Source: Leptospira broomii serovar Hurstbridge str. 5399
Lineage (GTDB): Bacteria; Spirochaetota; Leptospiria; Leptospirales; Leptospiraceae
Direction: 5' to 3'
Assembly: GCF_000243715.2 (NCBI RefSeq)
Contig: NZ_AHMO02000008.1
Location: 2,393,339 to 2,457,338 of the forward strand
DNA: 64,000 bases
Shown: in pieces, positions 8,207-20,177 of the stretch
Layout: each line of letters opens with the position of its first letter
Numbering within the stretch: the stretch's first letter is position 1
Made by a program: the position numbers and the translations under genes
The notes under the pieces: generated by a model
Seen by the model: the letters and a program-made list of their open reading frames with translations, nothing else
What the model was told of the DNA's origin: nothing
The model's database searches: none

Positions 8207-10951
8207 TTAGATCGAGACGGCTTCAGCGCAGCGAAGGCAAAGTTCTCCTTTCCGTTCTTCCGCAGGGTGTCTCCAACAACGAGGACATTCGCCTTCTTTC
8301 GGTTTGACGATTCTGACCGCAAACTCTTCGTCGGAATGTTCAGCGAGAATTTCTCGATCCGTTTTATCGAAGCGAACCTGAGATACGGTAAAAATCAGTT
8401 CCAATGCGGCGTTTGAAAAACGATTCTTGAGTTCGGTACTTCCATTCCCGGTCAGTTCGACCGCACCTTCCAGAGACTTTCCTAGTTTTCCCGCTTGTCT
8501 TGCGACTTCGAGGGCTTTATGAACGATCTCTCGAGCAGCTAAGGTTCTTTCAAAATCCGCTTCCAATTTAGGATCTTGAACTTTCGATAAATCGGGAAAG
8601 TCTTCCAAGAAGACCGAGTCTTTCTTATCGTTTTCCTTCCATACTTCTTCTGCCGTAAAGCTTAGAATCGGAGCCGAATAAATACAGAGAGTATCCAATA
8701 TAATTTGCAAAACCGTAGAGGAGGAACGTCTCGTTTTCGATTCCCGTCGATCGCAGTACATTCTATCCCGTATCATCTCGAAATAATCCTGAGATAACGT
8801 AACGGTGCAGAAGAGAAGAAGTTTTTGGTAAACTTGGTGGAACTGGTAGCTTTCGTAATATGCTTTCAGCTCTTCCGTCAGATTCGCCAATCTGGATAAG
8901 TAATATCGATCCACTTCCTCTAATTCGTTGATTGCTAAATTTTGCTCGGACGTATGACCGGCTAAATTTCCCAGCAGATAGCGGAACGTATTTCTAATTT
9001 TCCGGTAATTATCCGCGATCGTTTTAAGGCCTTCTTTTCCGACCCGAACATCGTCCCGAAAATCCTGAGAACTTACCCAGAGCCTTAAAATATCCGCGCC
9101 GTAGACGTTGATAATATCCTTGGTAGGATCGATTCCGTTTCCTAAGGATTTTGACATGGCTCGTCCTTGTTCATCCAGAACATAACCGTGAGTCAATACG
9201 GATTTGTACGGAGGTATTCCTCGTAAAGCCATTGACGGCCACAAACTCGATTGAAACCAGCCCCTATGCTGATCCGACCCTTCCAGATAAAGGTCCGCCG
9301 GAGGTTCGGAGCCTCGTTCGCTTAATACGGCAAAGTTAGACACGCCCGAATCGAACCAAACGTCCAGGATGTCCTTTCCCTTTCTAAAGGATGACGAACC
9401 GCATTTTCCGCATTTTGTACCAGGGGGAAGCAAGACGTCTGCGTGTTCGGTATACCAAATCTCTATTCCTTTCTGTCTTACGATCTCCGTGAAGAAACGC
9501 ACTGAATCGGAATCCAAATGAGTTTCCCCGCATTCTTCGCAGGTAAAAGCAGGAATCGGGACCCCCCAATTTCTTTGGCGAGACAGACACCAATCCGGTC
9601 GGGTCTCCACCATCGACCGAATTCGGCTGATTCCCCAGCTAGGAATCCATTGGACTTTATCAATCGCTTCAAGCGATTTTTCCCGTAGGCCCTTGTAATC
9701 GATTTGAAAGAACCATTGGGGAGTCGCTCTGAAGATGAGAGGTTTTTTACTTCTCCAACTATGAGGGTAGCTATGTTCGAATTCGGAATAGTGAAGCAAT
9801 AAACCTTTTTCTTTTAGAAGCTCCACGATTTTAGGATTTGCATCCCAAACTTTGGTTCCTTTCATCATCGGGAATTCGTCTGTATATCTGCCATAGTCGT
9901 CTACGGGAGAGTAGGGTTCCAATCCTGCTGCTAATCCTACTTTATAATCGTCTTGTCCGTGTCCGGGAGCCGTATGCACTGCACCGGTTCCAGCATCGAG
10001 AGTAACATGTTCTCCGAATAGAGGGATTGAATCTCGATCCAAAAAGGGATGTTGAAATACCATCGATTCAAGGTCTTGATTCGTAACGTCGGCCGACTTT
10101 TCCAGAGAGACTCCCGTGGCTTTCTCAACCGCCTCTTTCAATCCATCCGCAAGTAAAAGGGAATCTCCTTCCGGTGTTTTATAGAACGAATATGAGAATC
10201 TAGGATTAAAGCTGATCGCTAGGTTTGCCGGTAAGGTCCAAGGAGTGGTCGTCCAAATTAAGGAATAACTTTTATCCTTCCCCTTTACCGGGAATTTCAC
10301 GTAAATCGAAGGGGATCTATGCGGGTGATATTCGATTTCCGCTTCCGCATGGGCGGTCGCTAATTCGATGCACCAATAAACCGGTTTTTTCCCGCGATAA
10401 ATATAACCTTCGTCGAATAGAGCGCCGAAGATCTCCACAATCTTCGCTTCAAAATCGGGACTCATCGTCTTGTAAATGCGGCCTTTTTCCCAAAAACATA
10501 AAAAGCGAGAAAGGTCCTGTCCTTGCTTGATCACGAATTCTTCCGCATAGTCGCGGCAAAGTTTTCGAAGTTCTTCGGGGCCGATCTCTTTGGCTTTCTT
10601 CCCCAGATTTTTGAGAACTTGTACCTCTATCGGTAATCCGTGACAGTCCCAACCCGGTATCATATCGGTATTAAATCCGGAAAGAGCCTTGGATTTAACG
10701 ATCATATCCTTTAGGATTTTATTGAGCGAATGGCCCGTGTGGAAATTTCCGTTGGCGTAAGGCGGGCCGTCATGAAGGACAAATTGGGGTTTATCCTTCC
10801 TCTTTTCTCGCATTCTACGAAAAAGATGTCCGTCCTCCCATTCTTTGATCTGCTCCGGTTCGCGGGTGGCCAGACCGGCCTTCATCGGAAAGTCGGTTTG
10901 CGGAAGTATGACTGTGCTTGAATACGGATTTTTATTCTCTTCTTCTTTCAT
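8207..10951 (-). CDS. ileS: Isoleucyl-tRNA synthetase
   Basis: 914 aa, a complete class I synthetase that charges tRNA-Ile in the cytosol. The HIGH signature is GNFHTGH (His71 and His74), and the KMSKS loop is AMSKSLGNG with Met599. The long insertion between them is the CP1 editing domain that hydrolyses Val-tRNA-Ile. The C terminus carries a zinc-binding motif (CPRCWRH followed by CLRC), typical of the bacterial type. The start lies 6 nt beyond the stop of the LRR lipoprotein gene, so ileS is probably transcribed with it and purL. No T-box leader would be expected in a spirochaete, and none is seen. Confidence 0.97.
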   Translation of the reverse strand: MKEEENKNPYSSTVILPQTDFPMKAGLATREPEQIKEWEDGHLFRRMREKRKDKPQFVLHDGPPYANGNFHTGHSLNKILKDMIVKSKALSGFNTDMIPGWDCHGLPIEVQVLKNLGKKAKEIGPEELRKLCRDYAEEFVIKQGQDLSRFLCFWEKGRIYKTMSPDFEAKIVEIFGALFDEGYIYRGKKPVYWCIELATAHAEAEIEYHPHRSPSIYVKFPVKGKDKSYSLIWTTTPWTLPANLAISFNPRFSYSFYKTPEGDSLLLADGLKEAVEKATGVSLEKSADVTNQDLESMVFQHPFLDRDSIPLFGEHVTLDAGTGAVHTAPGHGQDDYKVGLAAGLEPYSPVDDYGRYTDEFPMMKGTKVWDANPKIVELLKEKGLLLHYSEFEHSYPHSWRSKKPLIFRATPQWFFQIDYKGLREKSLEAIDKVQWIPSWGISRIRSMVETRPDWCLSRQRNWGVPIPAFTCEECGETHLDSDSVRFFTEIVRQKGIEIWYTEHADVLLPPGTKCGKCGSSSFRKGKDILDVWFDSGVSNFAVLSERGSEPPADLYLEGSDQHRGWFQSSLWPSMALRGIPPYKSVLTHGYVLDEQGRAMSKSLGNGIDPTKDIINVYGADILRLWVSSQDFRDDVRVGKEGLKTIADNYRKIRNTFRYLLGNLAGHTSEQNLAINELEEVDRYYLSRLANLTEELKAYYESYQFHQVYQKLLLFCTVTLSQDYFEMIRDRMYCDRRESKTRRSSSTVLQIILDTLCIYSAPILSFTAEEVWKENDKKDSVFLEDFPDLSKVQDPKLEADFERTLAAREIVHKALEVARQAGKLGKSLEGAVELTGNGSTELKNRFSNAALELIFTVSQVRFDKTDREILAEHSDEEFAVRIVKPKEGECPRCWRHPAEERKGELCLRCAEAVSI

Positions 10952-10957
10952 GGATAT

Positions 10958-11598
10958 TTAAAATTCTATACGGACCTTAGGGAGTAATTTGCGCGCAGCA
11001 TTCACGTCGGCAGTTCTAAGTCCCGAATCTTTCAGGATAAGAACCCGCAACTTCGGATGATTCGCGAGCAGGTTTAGATTCTTAGGGAGGGCTATTATGT
11101 TTCTGTTTTTTGACAAATCCAGAATTTGAAGTTGTTGCAAATTTCCTAATAAATCAATATCGGATTCGTTCAAAGTCAATTTGTTTTGATCGAAATAGAT
11201 AGCTTCGAGCGAAAGTCCTTTTAATTCCGGCGGAATCCTTTCAAAGTCGTTATTTCCCGCAAAGAGGACATGCAATTTTCCTAATCGTGCGCAGGAAGTC
11301 GGAAATTGCTTTAAGTCGTTTCCATAAACGTTTAAATATTCCAATTGCTCCAAATCCCCTAGATTTTCGGGAAGTGTTTCGAGTCGATTCAATCGAATAT
11401 CCAGCCATTTAAGATTCGGAAACGTAAATAATACTTGAGGGATGGTGCCTAATTTCTGTAACCCCAGATCCAACTTTTCGATCTTCAAAGGAGTTTGAGA
11501 AGCCGTGGAAAGGATATCTTCTGCGGATCTTTTACAGGAATTTCCGAAGAGTAGAAGTCCGGATAAAATCGGGACAACGAGTAATCGAATCGTTGAAT

Positions 11599-11602
<4 letters not shown>
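10958..11602 (-). CDS. Leucine-rich-repeat lipoprotein
   Basis: 214 aa. A signal sequence ends in LLFGNSCKRS, making Cys23 the likely lipidated residue. The mature part contains about six leucine-rich repeats of 22-24 residues with the pattern LxxLxLxxNxLxxLPxxL, for example LKWLDIRLNRLETLP and LEYLNVYGNDLKQFP. LRR lipoproteins are expanded in Leptospira and usually mediate protein-protein contacts at the cell surface or in the periplasm. The gene starts inside the end of purL (4-nt ATGA overlap) and ends 6 nt before ileS, so it is translated from a housekeeping transcript. Its ligand is unknown. Confidence 0.85.
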
Positions 11603-13833
<2,231 letters not shown>

Positions 13834-14028
13834 TACGGGACCAGTTTTTCCCGCTCTGGGCCCAAGGGAAACCACTTTCACCTAAATACGCCCGGTCTCC
13901 GATCGGTGCGAAGAACTTTGTATTTCCGAAACCGAGTAAATTCTAAGGCTTAGGAGAAGCGAAATGGGGTCGAGTTTGCTGTCGACCCTGAATTTTAAAG
14001 GGGTCGGGCACTTGCCTCACTCTTATTT

Positions 14029-14508
14029 CTAAATTCCATAGTAAGCTCTGCGATAATAAAGAAGAGGTCGCTTTGAATCGTCCGAAGCGGCAAAAAGAAC
14101 CCGGCCGACTACGATGGTATGATCTCCTCCATCTACCTGCTTTTCCAAATCGCATTCCAACCGTGATAGAGTTCCTTCCAAGTAAGGGACTCCATTATGA
14201 CCCAGACTACATGCAAGGGTTTGGATTAACTCGTGTTTATCGATTTTTCCAGAGGCAAATTGGTTGGATAACTTCTCCTGCTCCGCAGAAAGAATATTCA
14301 CCGTAAATTTTCCCGAGGCCAATAACGGGTCGTGGCTGGAGATATTCTTTTGCAAATTGAATAAGATCAACGGAGGATCCAAAGATAAAGAGGTAAAGCT
14401 GCTTACGGTAAGCCCCCCCGTTCGAGTCGTATCCGAATACGTAATCACGGTTACCCCGGAAGAAAAATGAGAAAGAGCATTCTTAAAATCATCATGGCTT
14501 AAGGACAT
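14029..14508 (-). CDS. Flavin reductase-like (DIM6/NTAB) FMN-binding protein
   Basis: 159 aa, the typical size of a single flavin reductase-like domain. The N terminus DFKNALSHFSSGVTVITY, the FMN-contacting strand TVSSFTSLSLDPPLILF and the later KFTVNILSAEQ-KLSNQFA stretch are diagnostic of this split-barrel family. Members bind FMN and use NAD(P)H to supply reduced flavin to monooxygenases or reduce other acceptors. No partner oxygenase lies next to it. It is 195 nt upstream of purL on the same strand, and its upstream side opens into an AT-rich gene-poor segment. The family is certain; the physiological acceptor is unknown. Confidence 0.88.
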   Translation of the reverse strand: MSLSHDDFKNALSHFSSGVTVITYSDTTRTGGLTVSSFTSLSLDPPLILFNLQKNISSHDPLLASGKFTVNILSAEQEKLSNQFASGKIDKHELIQTLACSLGHNGVPYLEGTLSRLECDLEKQVDGGDHTIVVGRVLFAASDDSKRPLLYYRRAYYGI

Positions 14509-15153
14509 GAGGATATTTGATTTGGTTCTCTAGATTTGTAAAGTGTTACTTCCCATCGATTGAATGAATTTCCGGAATGCAAAGCATATCTCCGACCGAG
14601 GTCAATGAGCTTTTTGGGTGAATTTTACTCGGGGTCGACAGTTGGGAAACCCAGGCGGTATCTTTTAGATACGGAAAAAATTTTATTCTCAGATTGCGGA
14701 TGCTATATTCGGAATAAAGTGCACCTATTTCGGAAAGGCGTTTAGATGAAAAAATCAAAATGCTTAGATACGAAGATTCTAATATCTAGTTTTTTAATTC
14801 ATTCGGTCTATGTTAGCTTCTTTCGTTCAGGTAATTCGAATTTTTATTAATGCTTAAGGCCGACGGTGAGTATTTGAGAATAAATTTCAGTTAGAAGATC
14901 TTGATATAGGCCAAGACGACAGATTTTTATTTTGATAATCCAATCGGCGTATCTCGGATAATAGTGTGAAAATTATTGATTGCCTAAATAATGTGCAGAA
15001 TGAAATTTTATAATTTATTTCCGATATTTTGAAAAAATCGGGAAAGGTAATTTGTTGATAATTTGTAGTAGATTCGATCGAATTTAATGAAATTAATAAT
15101 TTACTAAATAATAAATAAATGTTATATTGCAAAGTCTTTACGGGGAGCCGCCA
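14509..15153. other. AT-rich intergenic segment
   Basis: 645 nt without a convincing gene. The only open frames are short (up to about 80 codons), lack ribosome binding sites and have unlike-protein compositions. The right half (about 14890-15125) is strikingly AT-rich and ends in the promoter of the DUF2622-like gene. No tRNA, inverted repeat ends or integrase remnant was seen. Confidence 0.6.
15100..15128 (+). promoter_or_regulatory. Promoter of the DUF2622-like gene
   Basis: TTTACT at 15100-15105 and TATATT at 15123-15128 are separated by exactly 17 nt of AT-rich DNA. Transcription would start near 15135, leaving a leader of about 19 nt that contains the GGGGAG ribosome binding site at 15142-15147, 6 nt before the ATG. 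Confidence 0.5.
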
Positions 15154-15492
15154 ATGACCTTTTTCACCGTTAGAATTGAGCTTAAAAACGGGCTAAGACA
15201 TAATACGGAAAATGATTCTTATCGCGTTCTGGATAAAGAGATGAAAAAAAGAAAATTTAAGACGACTATTTCGGGATTGCCTGGAAAAGTTTTTGAACTT
15301 CCAAGAGCGGAATACATATATCAAGGCGATGAAGATTTAGACGGTGTTTTTCAATTAGCGCTCTCCGCCACGAAGAAAACTAGCGGAAAATATTCAATTA
15401 TCGTCGATCAGATTGTTAGAAGTCGATGGACTGGACTTGACGATGCGTATTTTATAAAACAATTAATGGATTACGAAGAAAGTATTTGCTAA
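15154..15492 (+). CDS. Small DUF2622-like protein
   Basis: 112 aa from the ATG at 15154, chosen because GGGGAG sits 6 nt upstream; an upstream in-frame TTG at 15127 falls inside the probable -10 box. The protein is an alpha/beta mini-domain: an N-terminal strand (FFTVRIELKNG), a helix, the segment KTTISGLPGKVFELPRAEYIY, a helix rich in Ala, and the strand SIIVDQIVRSRWTGL. This layout (short strand, phase with LPxAEY, late RxWxGL) resembles DUF2622 proteins of proteobacteria, a fold related to the GhoS antitoxin RNase; similarity is judged by eye only. It stands alone in AT-rich DNA and is probably accessory. No toxin partner is visible. Confidence 0.55.
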   Translation: MTFFTVRIELKNGLRHNTENDSYRVLDKEMKKRKFKTTISGLPGKVFELPRAEYIYQGDEDLDGVFQLALSATKKTSGKYSIIVDQIVRSRWTGLDDAYFIKQLMDYEESIC

Positions 15493-15773
15493 TACGCGCC
15501 CGTTGAATTTCTTTATGCTTGTCGAGGCGCGAGTTTGTATCAGGCTTTAAATAAGCATAATTTACGATAGCTAAGTCGAGAGTGGACTGCAATGATAGAT
15601 TTTGCCTCGGAATTTTTTAGCCTTTTATCGATCCGGATAAATTTTGGAGTTAGATTCACGGTTGAATTTTTCCGCTAAATCCGGGTCAAATATCCGCCGT
15701 TCCGGCTCGCTTTTATCTTAGTCATCGCTTATTACAAATGCCCTTTCTCGAAAGCGATTTTAACTAATCGCCC

Positions 15774-16670
15774 TTAACTTCTCCGGGTTTTCGATCGGGA
15801 AGAAACAGTTGCCTCTGTACTTTTATGAAATAATGCAAAAAGAGTAAGATTTATGTTGATCCGTTTAAACGTTAGTTTCCAAATTATTAAAGTACTATAA
15901 TAAAATAATTTCTTCAAAAGAACGCCCAATTTCGCACTACTACCGGAAACAGAGGAGATCGGTTTTAGGATAGTGAAATCTACGGAAGAAAATCCGCATT
16001 GCTTTGATAGCATAGCTAGGGTTTTTTCGGAATAATCATTTATATGGTCTTTAGCCTCAAGGTAATGACAGTCGGGCCTCATTCCATTGATCCAGACTTT
16101 CAACTTTGCCTTACGTAGCTGAACCGGAAAGTTAGGGGTTTGAATAAATAGAAACCCTCCGGGTTTTAATAAAGTGAACAGATAGGTAATTAAACCGTGA
16201 GGCTTCGGGATATGTTCGATCACGTCCCAAAGCGTGATAATATCAAACTTTGCTTTAGGAAGATTACTAGTTTGGACGATGCCGGAATAAACATTTTTTA
16301 ATCCGTTTTTTTCCTTCGCGAACTTTATCGCTTGGTTTGAGATCTCATAGCCGAAAGCGTCCCAGCCAGGTCGGCTATTATTGACCATTTTGACAAAAAA
16401 ACCTAGCCCGCAACCTACATCCAGAATGTTTCCTTTAGGCGAAGATAGAAATTTTTCTATAAAGTCCTGGTAAATTTCTCTGTGTGCGAGATCCCACCAA
16501 TTTAAATCATAGGAAGTCTCTTCTTCACCCCAATATCCTTCGTAATGTTCGTCTTGCTCGTATGTCGAGAATACATGATCGCAATGCAAACAACGAACTA
16601 TGTCGATACTGTTTTCAACGAAGACAGTTTCGTTCCTTTGACTATTGCAGAGGTAACAAGTCTGATTCAA
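15774..16670 (-). CDS. SAM-dependent methyltransferase with N-terminal zinc ribbon
   Basis: 298 aa. The N terminus has a zinc-ribbon-like pair of knuckles, CYLC at residues 5-8 and CLHC around 27-30. A class I Rossmann methyltransferase domain follows: motif I is ILDVGCGLGFF, the acidic end of strand two is in GYEIS, and the post-motif segment is FDIITLWDVIEHI, with LLKPGGFLFIQTPN as the late strand. This arrangement is common in methyltransferases of surface-polysaccharide and secondary-metabolite clusters acting on sugars or lipid intermediates. The C-terminal 50 residues are hydrophobic then basic and may contact the membrane. No glycosyltransferases are next to it, so the substrate is unknown. 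It lies in the AT-rich accessory segment. Confidence 0.8.
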   Translation of the reverse strand: MNQTCYLCNSQRNETVFVENSIDIVRCLHCDHVFSTYEQDEHYEGYWGEEETSYDLNWWDLAHREIYQDFIEKFLSSPKGNILDVGCGLGFFVKMVNNSRPGWDAFGYEISNQAIKFAKEKNGLKNVYSGIVQTSNLPKAKFDIITLWDVIEHIPKPHGLITYLFTLLKPGGFLFIQTPNFPVQLRKAKLKVWINGMRPDCHYLEAKDHINDYSEKTLAMLSKQCGFSSVDFTILKPISSVSGSSAKLGVLLKKLFYYSTLIIWKLTFKRININLTLFALFHKSTEATVSSRSKTRRS

Positions 16671-17347
16671 TTGACTCTTCCTTCGAGAATTTTCATGCTA
16701 TTTCTGACGGCCTTCTAAATTGTCCGCTAACGTTAGATCCGGGCAACGTTCGCATCGCTATTAAATCCCGAGCTGCGCAGTTTAAAATCACTATTTTAAA
16801 ATTAGAAAATACTATAGAACGTTTGATAGTATAATAGCCCCTCTTTGTCACCTAAAATTACAAAATTTATTTTGCCATGGTCACTTAAGTAACAGTATTA
16901 AGCGTAACAGGTATCCGAATGTCCCTTCTTTAAGTAGATCTGGTCGCAAATTTTATGAAATCATTTATGAGACTTTCTTGGAATATGAAGGATTTACTAG
17001 TACAAATCGGGCAAATTCCCGCTTTATACTAAAACTCCTTCTAAAATAGAACCGACTAAAGATTCCATTCGATTTTCCGATTTAGTTTGAGGGTGAAATA
17101 AATACGGTCAATTTGACCTGTAGAAAAACAAAAACGAGATCTACTTATCTTGATTTTATCATTTTCTTACGACTATCGTGAACGCGTTCCGAACGGAATG
17201 CGACAGCGCATTATTCCACTATGCGGTACCAGAAATCCAAGGCCATATTTACGAAATTATAATATGTATCCTTATGGAGCCGATATTTCCCGCGAATTCA
17301 TTCCTGAACTTACAGGAGGATTCAAAATAAAATGAAGAGTTTAAAAT
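16671..17347. other. Intergenic segment with no supported gene
   Basis: 677 nt between the methyltransferase and the amidase. It is AT-rich on the left. Near its right end an excellent ribosome binding site (AGGAGGA, 17314-17320) precedes an ATG at 17332 that opens a 35-codon frame running antisense into the amidase 3' end; this may be the stump of a lost gene. No RNA gene or repeat ends were recognised. Confidence 0.5.
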
Positions 17348-18838
17348 TCATACTTTCGCGATGCTCGCCCAAGGTTTTGCTTTTTCCAATTGCGAGGCGA
17401 GTCGGATTAGGATATCTTCTCGACCTCGAGCTCCGGTAAACATCATTCCGATCGGCAAGCCGAATCTTGTTCGAGACAAAGGGACGGACATCGACGGCTG
17501 TCCGGTTAAATTAGCGAGCTGAGTAAACGGAGTGCGCGATAGATTTTTTTCCACAAGTTGATCCACCATGCCCGTAGCCAATAGAAGTTTTCCTAAACCG
17601 GCTCGACCTATGATTTGCATTGCAATCTCTTCGTAGAATTTCGGAGCTAATTCTCCGATTTTGGCGGGGGGTTCCGCAGTTGCCGGTGTGAGATAAACAT
17701 CGTACTCTCGATGGAACTCCTCGGTTAGAAAAGCCGCTTGATCCCAATAGCGGATTGCCGAGACAAATTCACCGGCACCGACAGAGCGACCTAATAAACC
17801 CAATATCCATGTCGTAGATTCTACATCTCCCATCTTGGCTTTTCTTCCGAATACGGTTTCTAATTTTTGAATTTCTGCGGCCACTTCTCCGAAATACATC
17901 ATGATATAGGCTTTAGCCAATTTTTTGCCGTCTATTTTCGGAGCGGATTCCTCCACTTTATGACCTAAGGATTTCAATAACTTAGCCGTTTCTAAAACCG
18001 CTTCCGAATGATCGGCATTCACTCCTGTGCCTATCGGAGATTGAAATGAATAAGCGATTCGTAATTTTCCTGGCGCTTTTCTTGTCTCGGAGAGAAAGGG
18101 AGATTTAGGTTTTTCTAAAGAGAAAACTTCCGCTCGAGTGATTCCGGAAACTAAGTCTAAAATTGCCGCGCTATCCCGTACGGATTTTGTCAGCACATGA
18201 TCAACAGAGGCTCCCTGCCAAACTCTTCCTAACGGATAAACCGGCACTCTTCCTCTACTCGGTTTTAATCCGAATAATCCGCAATAAGCCGCTGGAATTC
18301 GAATCGAACCTCCTCCGTCCGAGGCCGTCGCAATGGAAACCATTCCGGAAGCGACAGCGGCGGCCGATCCTCCGCTGGAACCGCCAGGGGTGCGTTCCGG
18401 GTCCCAAGGATTTCGGGTCGGACCGTGAAGTTTCGGTTCGGTAATTCCCATCAAAGCGAATTCCGGAGTATTAGTCGTACCTAAGAATAAGAATCCGGCC
18501 TTCCTAAATCTAGAAACGAATTCCGTGTCCGATTCGGCGATATGTTTACGATACGCCTTGGAGCCGGAAGTGATTCTTTCCCCTCCGACTTCATGTATGA
18601 TATCCTTAAGTAATATGGGAACGCCAAAAAAAGGTCCCTTGGGGCTTTTGCCGGAAGCTGCGAGACTTTTTGCTTGTTCGATTGTTTGTTGGACGACTGC
18701 ATTTAATTTAGGATTCAGAGTCTCGATCTTCTTAGCTGAAAATTCTACTAATTCTTTCGGGTGAGCTTTTTTTCGGCGAATTAGCTCGGAAAGCCCCAAT
18801 GCATCATATGCTTCGAAATCTTGCGTATCTTTCGCCAT
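17348..18838 (-). CDS. Amidase signature-family hydrolase
   Basis: 496 aa, a full-length amidase-signature (AS) enzyme. The Ser-cisSer-Lys triad is visible: Lys78 in ILLKDI, Ser154 in [14 protein letters not shown], and the nucleophile Ser178 in [12 protein letters not shown] enzymes hydrolyse amides (acetamide-type, fatty-acid amides) or act as GatA in transamidation of Glu-tRNA-Gln; the absence of gatB or gatC nearby and the divergent C-terminal half favour a stand-alone amidase such as the fatty-acid-amide or 6-aminohexanoate-dimer hydrolase type. No signal peptide. It is divergent from the ankyrin gene, with 200 nt between. Confidence 0.87.
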   Translation of the reverse strand: MAKDTQDFEAYDALGLSELIRRKKAHPKELVEFSAKKIETLNPKLNAVVQQTIEQAKSLAASGKSPKGPFFGVPILLKDIIHEVGGERITSGSKAYRKHIAESDTEFVSRFRKAGFLFLGTTNTPEFALMGITEPKLHGPTRNPWDPERTPGGSSGGSAAAVASGMVSIATASDGGGSIRIPAAYCGLFGLKPSRGRVPVYPLGRVWQGASVDHVLTKSVRDSAAILDLVSGITRAEVFSLEKPKSPFLSETRKAPGKLRIAYSFQSPIGTGVNADHSEAVLETAKLLKSLGHKVEESAPKIDGKKLAKAYIMMYFGEVAAEIQKLETVFGRKAKMGDVESTTWILGLLGRSVGAGEFVSAIRYWDQAAFLTEEFHREYDVYLTPATAEPPAKIGELAPKFYEEIAMQIIGRAGLGKLLLATGMVDQLVEKNLSRTPFTQLANLTGQPSMSVPLSRTRFGLPIGMMFTGARGREDILIRLASQLEKAKPWASIAKV

Positions 18839-19047
18839 AATATCAGTCCTCTTTCATTCTCCGATAATTTCCGAACCCGGTCTAATAATAGGGGAACGAA
18901 ATCGCTCGCGATTCTCTAAAGAGAAGGAACGTAAGGACGAACATCGACGGGTCAAGGCAATTCTCGGACTATGAGGAATTTTCATTTTCCGAATTAGCCC
19001 CCCCATCAAAATGGGCACTTAGGATACCTGACGGGAACTTGAAGAAT

Positions 19048-20007
19048 ATGATTCTAAATCTAAAAAGGCATTGGGGATATCTCATCTTACTCGCGTTATG
19101 TCTTTCCCTCTCCGTATCCGCTACGCCTGAGCAAGATAGGGAATTTCTTTCTTCGGTAAAGGAAGGTAATCTAAAGAAAGTGGAAGCTCTGCTTTCGCAA
19201 GGTGCAAGAATCGATGCGAAGGATGAGGAAGGTCGGACCTCCCTTATGCTCGCGGAAGGCGAGGACGTCGTCGAATTTCTTATCAAGAATGGAGCGAACT
19301 TAAACGCTCAGGATCAGGACGGGAATTCGGTCCTTTTCTATCGACTTCTTCCTCTACTTAAAGTCAAGGTCCCGGATATGGATGATCTGGCCGAAGCGAA
19401 GCGTTTGATCGAGTCGGGAGCACAGGTCGAATACATGGCTAGAAAAGGGGAGGATCAGCATCCTGTATCTCTTTTGAATATGGCAATACGGAATAAGAAC
19501 CTAACTCTCGTAAAATTTTTAGTTGAGAACGGAGCAAACCCGAATCACGATCCGGGCGGCGTAGAGGAATATCCGCTCTTTCTTGCGGTCGGCGGAGCTT
19601 CTTCTTCCCCCGATCTTGCAATTACCGAATACTTATTGGCAAATGGAGCGAAGCCCGTTTTTACAAGTCGCCTGAAAGAGATTCAAACTCCTGAAGGGAC
19701 CAAACAAATCGGAGCCCGAAACGCCTTTCACTATGCAACGGAAACGCTCGGCACAGATCCGAAGATTTTCGATATCCTCGCAAAAGCGGGCACGAACCTG
19801 AATCAGCGGGATGCCCGAGGTAAAACTCCGCTGATAGAGGCAATTTACCGAAAGAATGTCGGCGCGGCGGAGAAGCTCATAGCTTTAGGCGCAGACATTA
19901 CTCTTTCGGATATCGAAGGCAAAACTGCCTTCGACTTGGCAAAAGAAGTACAACTGGAATCAGTTGCACGTCTTATTGGCGAAAAACTTTCACCTAAAAC
20001 CCCTTAG
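19048..20007 (+). CDS. Exported ankyrin-repeat protein
   Basis: About 319 aa from the ATG at 19048; a TTG three codons earlier (19039) is a possible alternative. The N terminus is a signal peptide (basic, then YLILLALCLSLSVSA), so the protein is periplasmic or surface exposed. The rest is a string of roughly seven ankyrin repeats, recognisable by GNLKKVEALLSQGARIDAKD, GRTSLMLA, VEFLIKNGANLNAQDQDG and a C-terminal GKTPLIEAIYRKNVGAAEKL. Ankyrin solenoids bind other proteins; secreted bacterial ones often protect against oxidative stress or target host proteins, but nothing here fixes the role. Downstream lies a T-rich stretch and then the DNA methyltransferase. Confidence 0.85.
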   Translation: MILNLKRHWGYLILLALCLSLSVSATPEQDREFLSSVKEGNLKKVEALLSQGARIDAKDEEGRTSLMLAEGEDVVEFLIKNGANLNAQDQDGNSVLFYRLLPLLKVKVPDMDDLAEAKRLIESGAQVEYMARKGEDQHPVSLLNMAIRNKNLTLVKFLVENGANPNHDPGGVEEYPLFLAVGGASSSPDLAITEYLLANGAKPVFTSRLKEIQTPEGTKQIGARNAFHYATETLGTDPKIFDILAKAGTNLNQRDARGKTPLIEAIYRKNVGAAEKLIALGADITLSDIEGKTAFDLAKEVQLESVARLIGEKLSPKTP

Positions 20008-20041
20008 TCGCACTTTTTAAATTTTTTTTCTGATTACAACT

Positions 20042-20058
20042 GTATACTAAGCGTATAC
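20042..20058. promoter_or_regulatory. Tandem GTATAC palindromes, 11 bp apart
   Basis: GTATACTA occurs at 20042-20049 and again at 20053-20060, an exact 11-bp period (one helical turn), about 120 nt upstream of the methyltransferase ATG. Each copy also contains TATACT, a good -10 match. This could be a regulator-binding site overlapping the promoter. Confidence 0.4.
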
Positions 20059-20177
20059 TACAGATATTTCCTGCAAAAAATCCTCCTTTTTTTTATTTCT
20101 CCAATAAGGCTTGTAAGCATCTTCGAATCCGAATTCGTCGTATTAACGCTAAATAGGCGGGCGGCTCGCTAAGCTAA

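Noticed and set aside
14546..14758. 70-codon minus-strand frame in the AT-rich segment
   Set aside because: No ribosome binding site or recognisable protein features.
17150..17335. 61-codon plus-strand frame before the amidase
   Set aside because: Composition is not protein-like and no start signal is present.
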